Shown piece after piece: positions 5,673 to 5,794 of a stretch of DNA of 5,794 nucleotides (positions are counted from its first letter, which is position 1; each line of letters opens with the position of its first letter). Made by a program: the position numbers and the translations under genes. The notes beneath the pieces are model-generated. The model was not told the origin of the DNA. It worked only from the letters and a program-made list of their open reading frames with translations, and searched no databases. This stretch comes from Candidatus Poseidoniaceae archaeon (lineage in GTDB: Archaea; Thermoplasmatota; Poseidoniia; Poseidoniales; Poseidoniaceae), in assembly GCA_029250305.1 (NCBI GenBank), contig JAQXFM010000203.1, positions 1 to 5,794 on the forward strand. Reading direction: 5' to 3'.

Positions 5673-5794
5673 GAAACAAACCAATGGCGTTGCTTCTTGT
5701 CGCACTGATGGGGCTCATGCCACTCGCTGGATGTTTCGGCACCAATGAAACCACCGACTCAATGGTTGAAGGTGATGAATTCTTCCCATTTGAG
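5669..5794 (+). CDS. Putative secreted lipoprotein, partial (N-terminal 42 codons)
   Basis: The gene starts at an ATG sharing four bases with the synthase stop codon (ATGA) and runs off the right edge; only 42 codons are visible. The N-terminus is a clear lipoprotein signal: MRNK, a hydrophobic run (ALLLVALMGLMP), then LAGC with Cys22 as the predicted lipid anchor. The following residues (GTNETTDSMVEGDEFF) are polar and acidic, the usual flexible tether of an exported archaeal lipoprotein. Nothing more can be said of its function; it could be a binding protein, a repeat protein like the one at the left edge, or something else. Confidence 0.8.
   Translation, partial: MRNKPMALLLVALMGLMPLAGCFGTNETTDSMVEGDEFFPFE

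Overview
The window looks like a piece of a marine archaeal genome, most likely Marine Group II (Candidatus Poseidoniales) or a close relative. The main reasons are a deoxyhypusine synthase of archaeal type (the hypusine pathway is archaeal/eukaryotic) next to a bacterial-type UvrB (known in several mesophilic archaea, apparently by transfer) and to two secreted lipoproteins, one of them rich in Asp calcium-binding repeats. This family mix is typical of Poseidoniales, but the placement is an inference from gene content. No rRNA or other phylogenetic marker is present.

Layout. Bases 1-1229 (minus strand) are the 5' part of a large lipoprotein gene that runs off the left edge. It has a lipobox, about 200 residues of thrombospondin-type-3-like Asp repeats with regularly spaced Cys pairs, a GCTD...DDGSC motif, then an unrecognised domain. 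Bases 1230-1351 are a divergent intergenic region containing a 10-bp palindrome. From there everything reads on the plus strand: an SDR oxidoreductase (1352-2083), a short gap with a TATA-like element and a good Shine-Dalgarno, uvrB (2143-4587), a 68-base gap beginning with a perfect 7-bp hairpin, deoxyhypusine synthase (4656-5672), and the first 42 codons of a second lipoprotein (from 5669) that overlaps the synthase stop codon by four bases.

How the genes work together. The plus-strand genes are close together, and uvrB, the synthase gene and the second lipoprotein gene may be co-transcribed, but they belong to unrelated processes: nucleotide excision repair, eIF5A maturation and the cell surface. 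I see one housekeeping cluster beside a surface-protein gene and no evidence of a dedicated new system. The most distinctive features are the enlarged UvrB (acidic N-terminal extension, an insertion of about 42 residues after the SATPG motif, a long linker before the UVR motif, and His at a normally Tyr position in the beta-hairpin) and the exact Cys spacing in the repeat lipoprotein. I found no tRNA, rRNA, CRISPR array, insertion sequence or attachment site.
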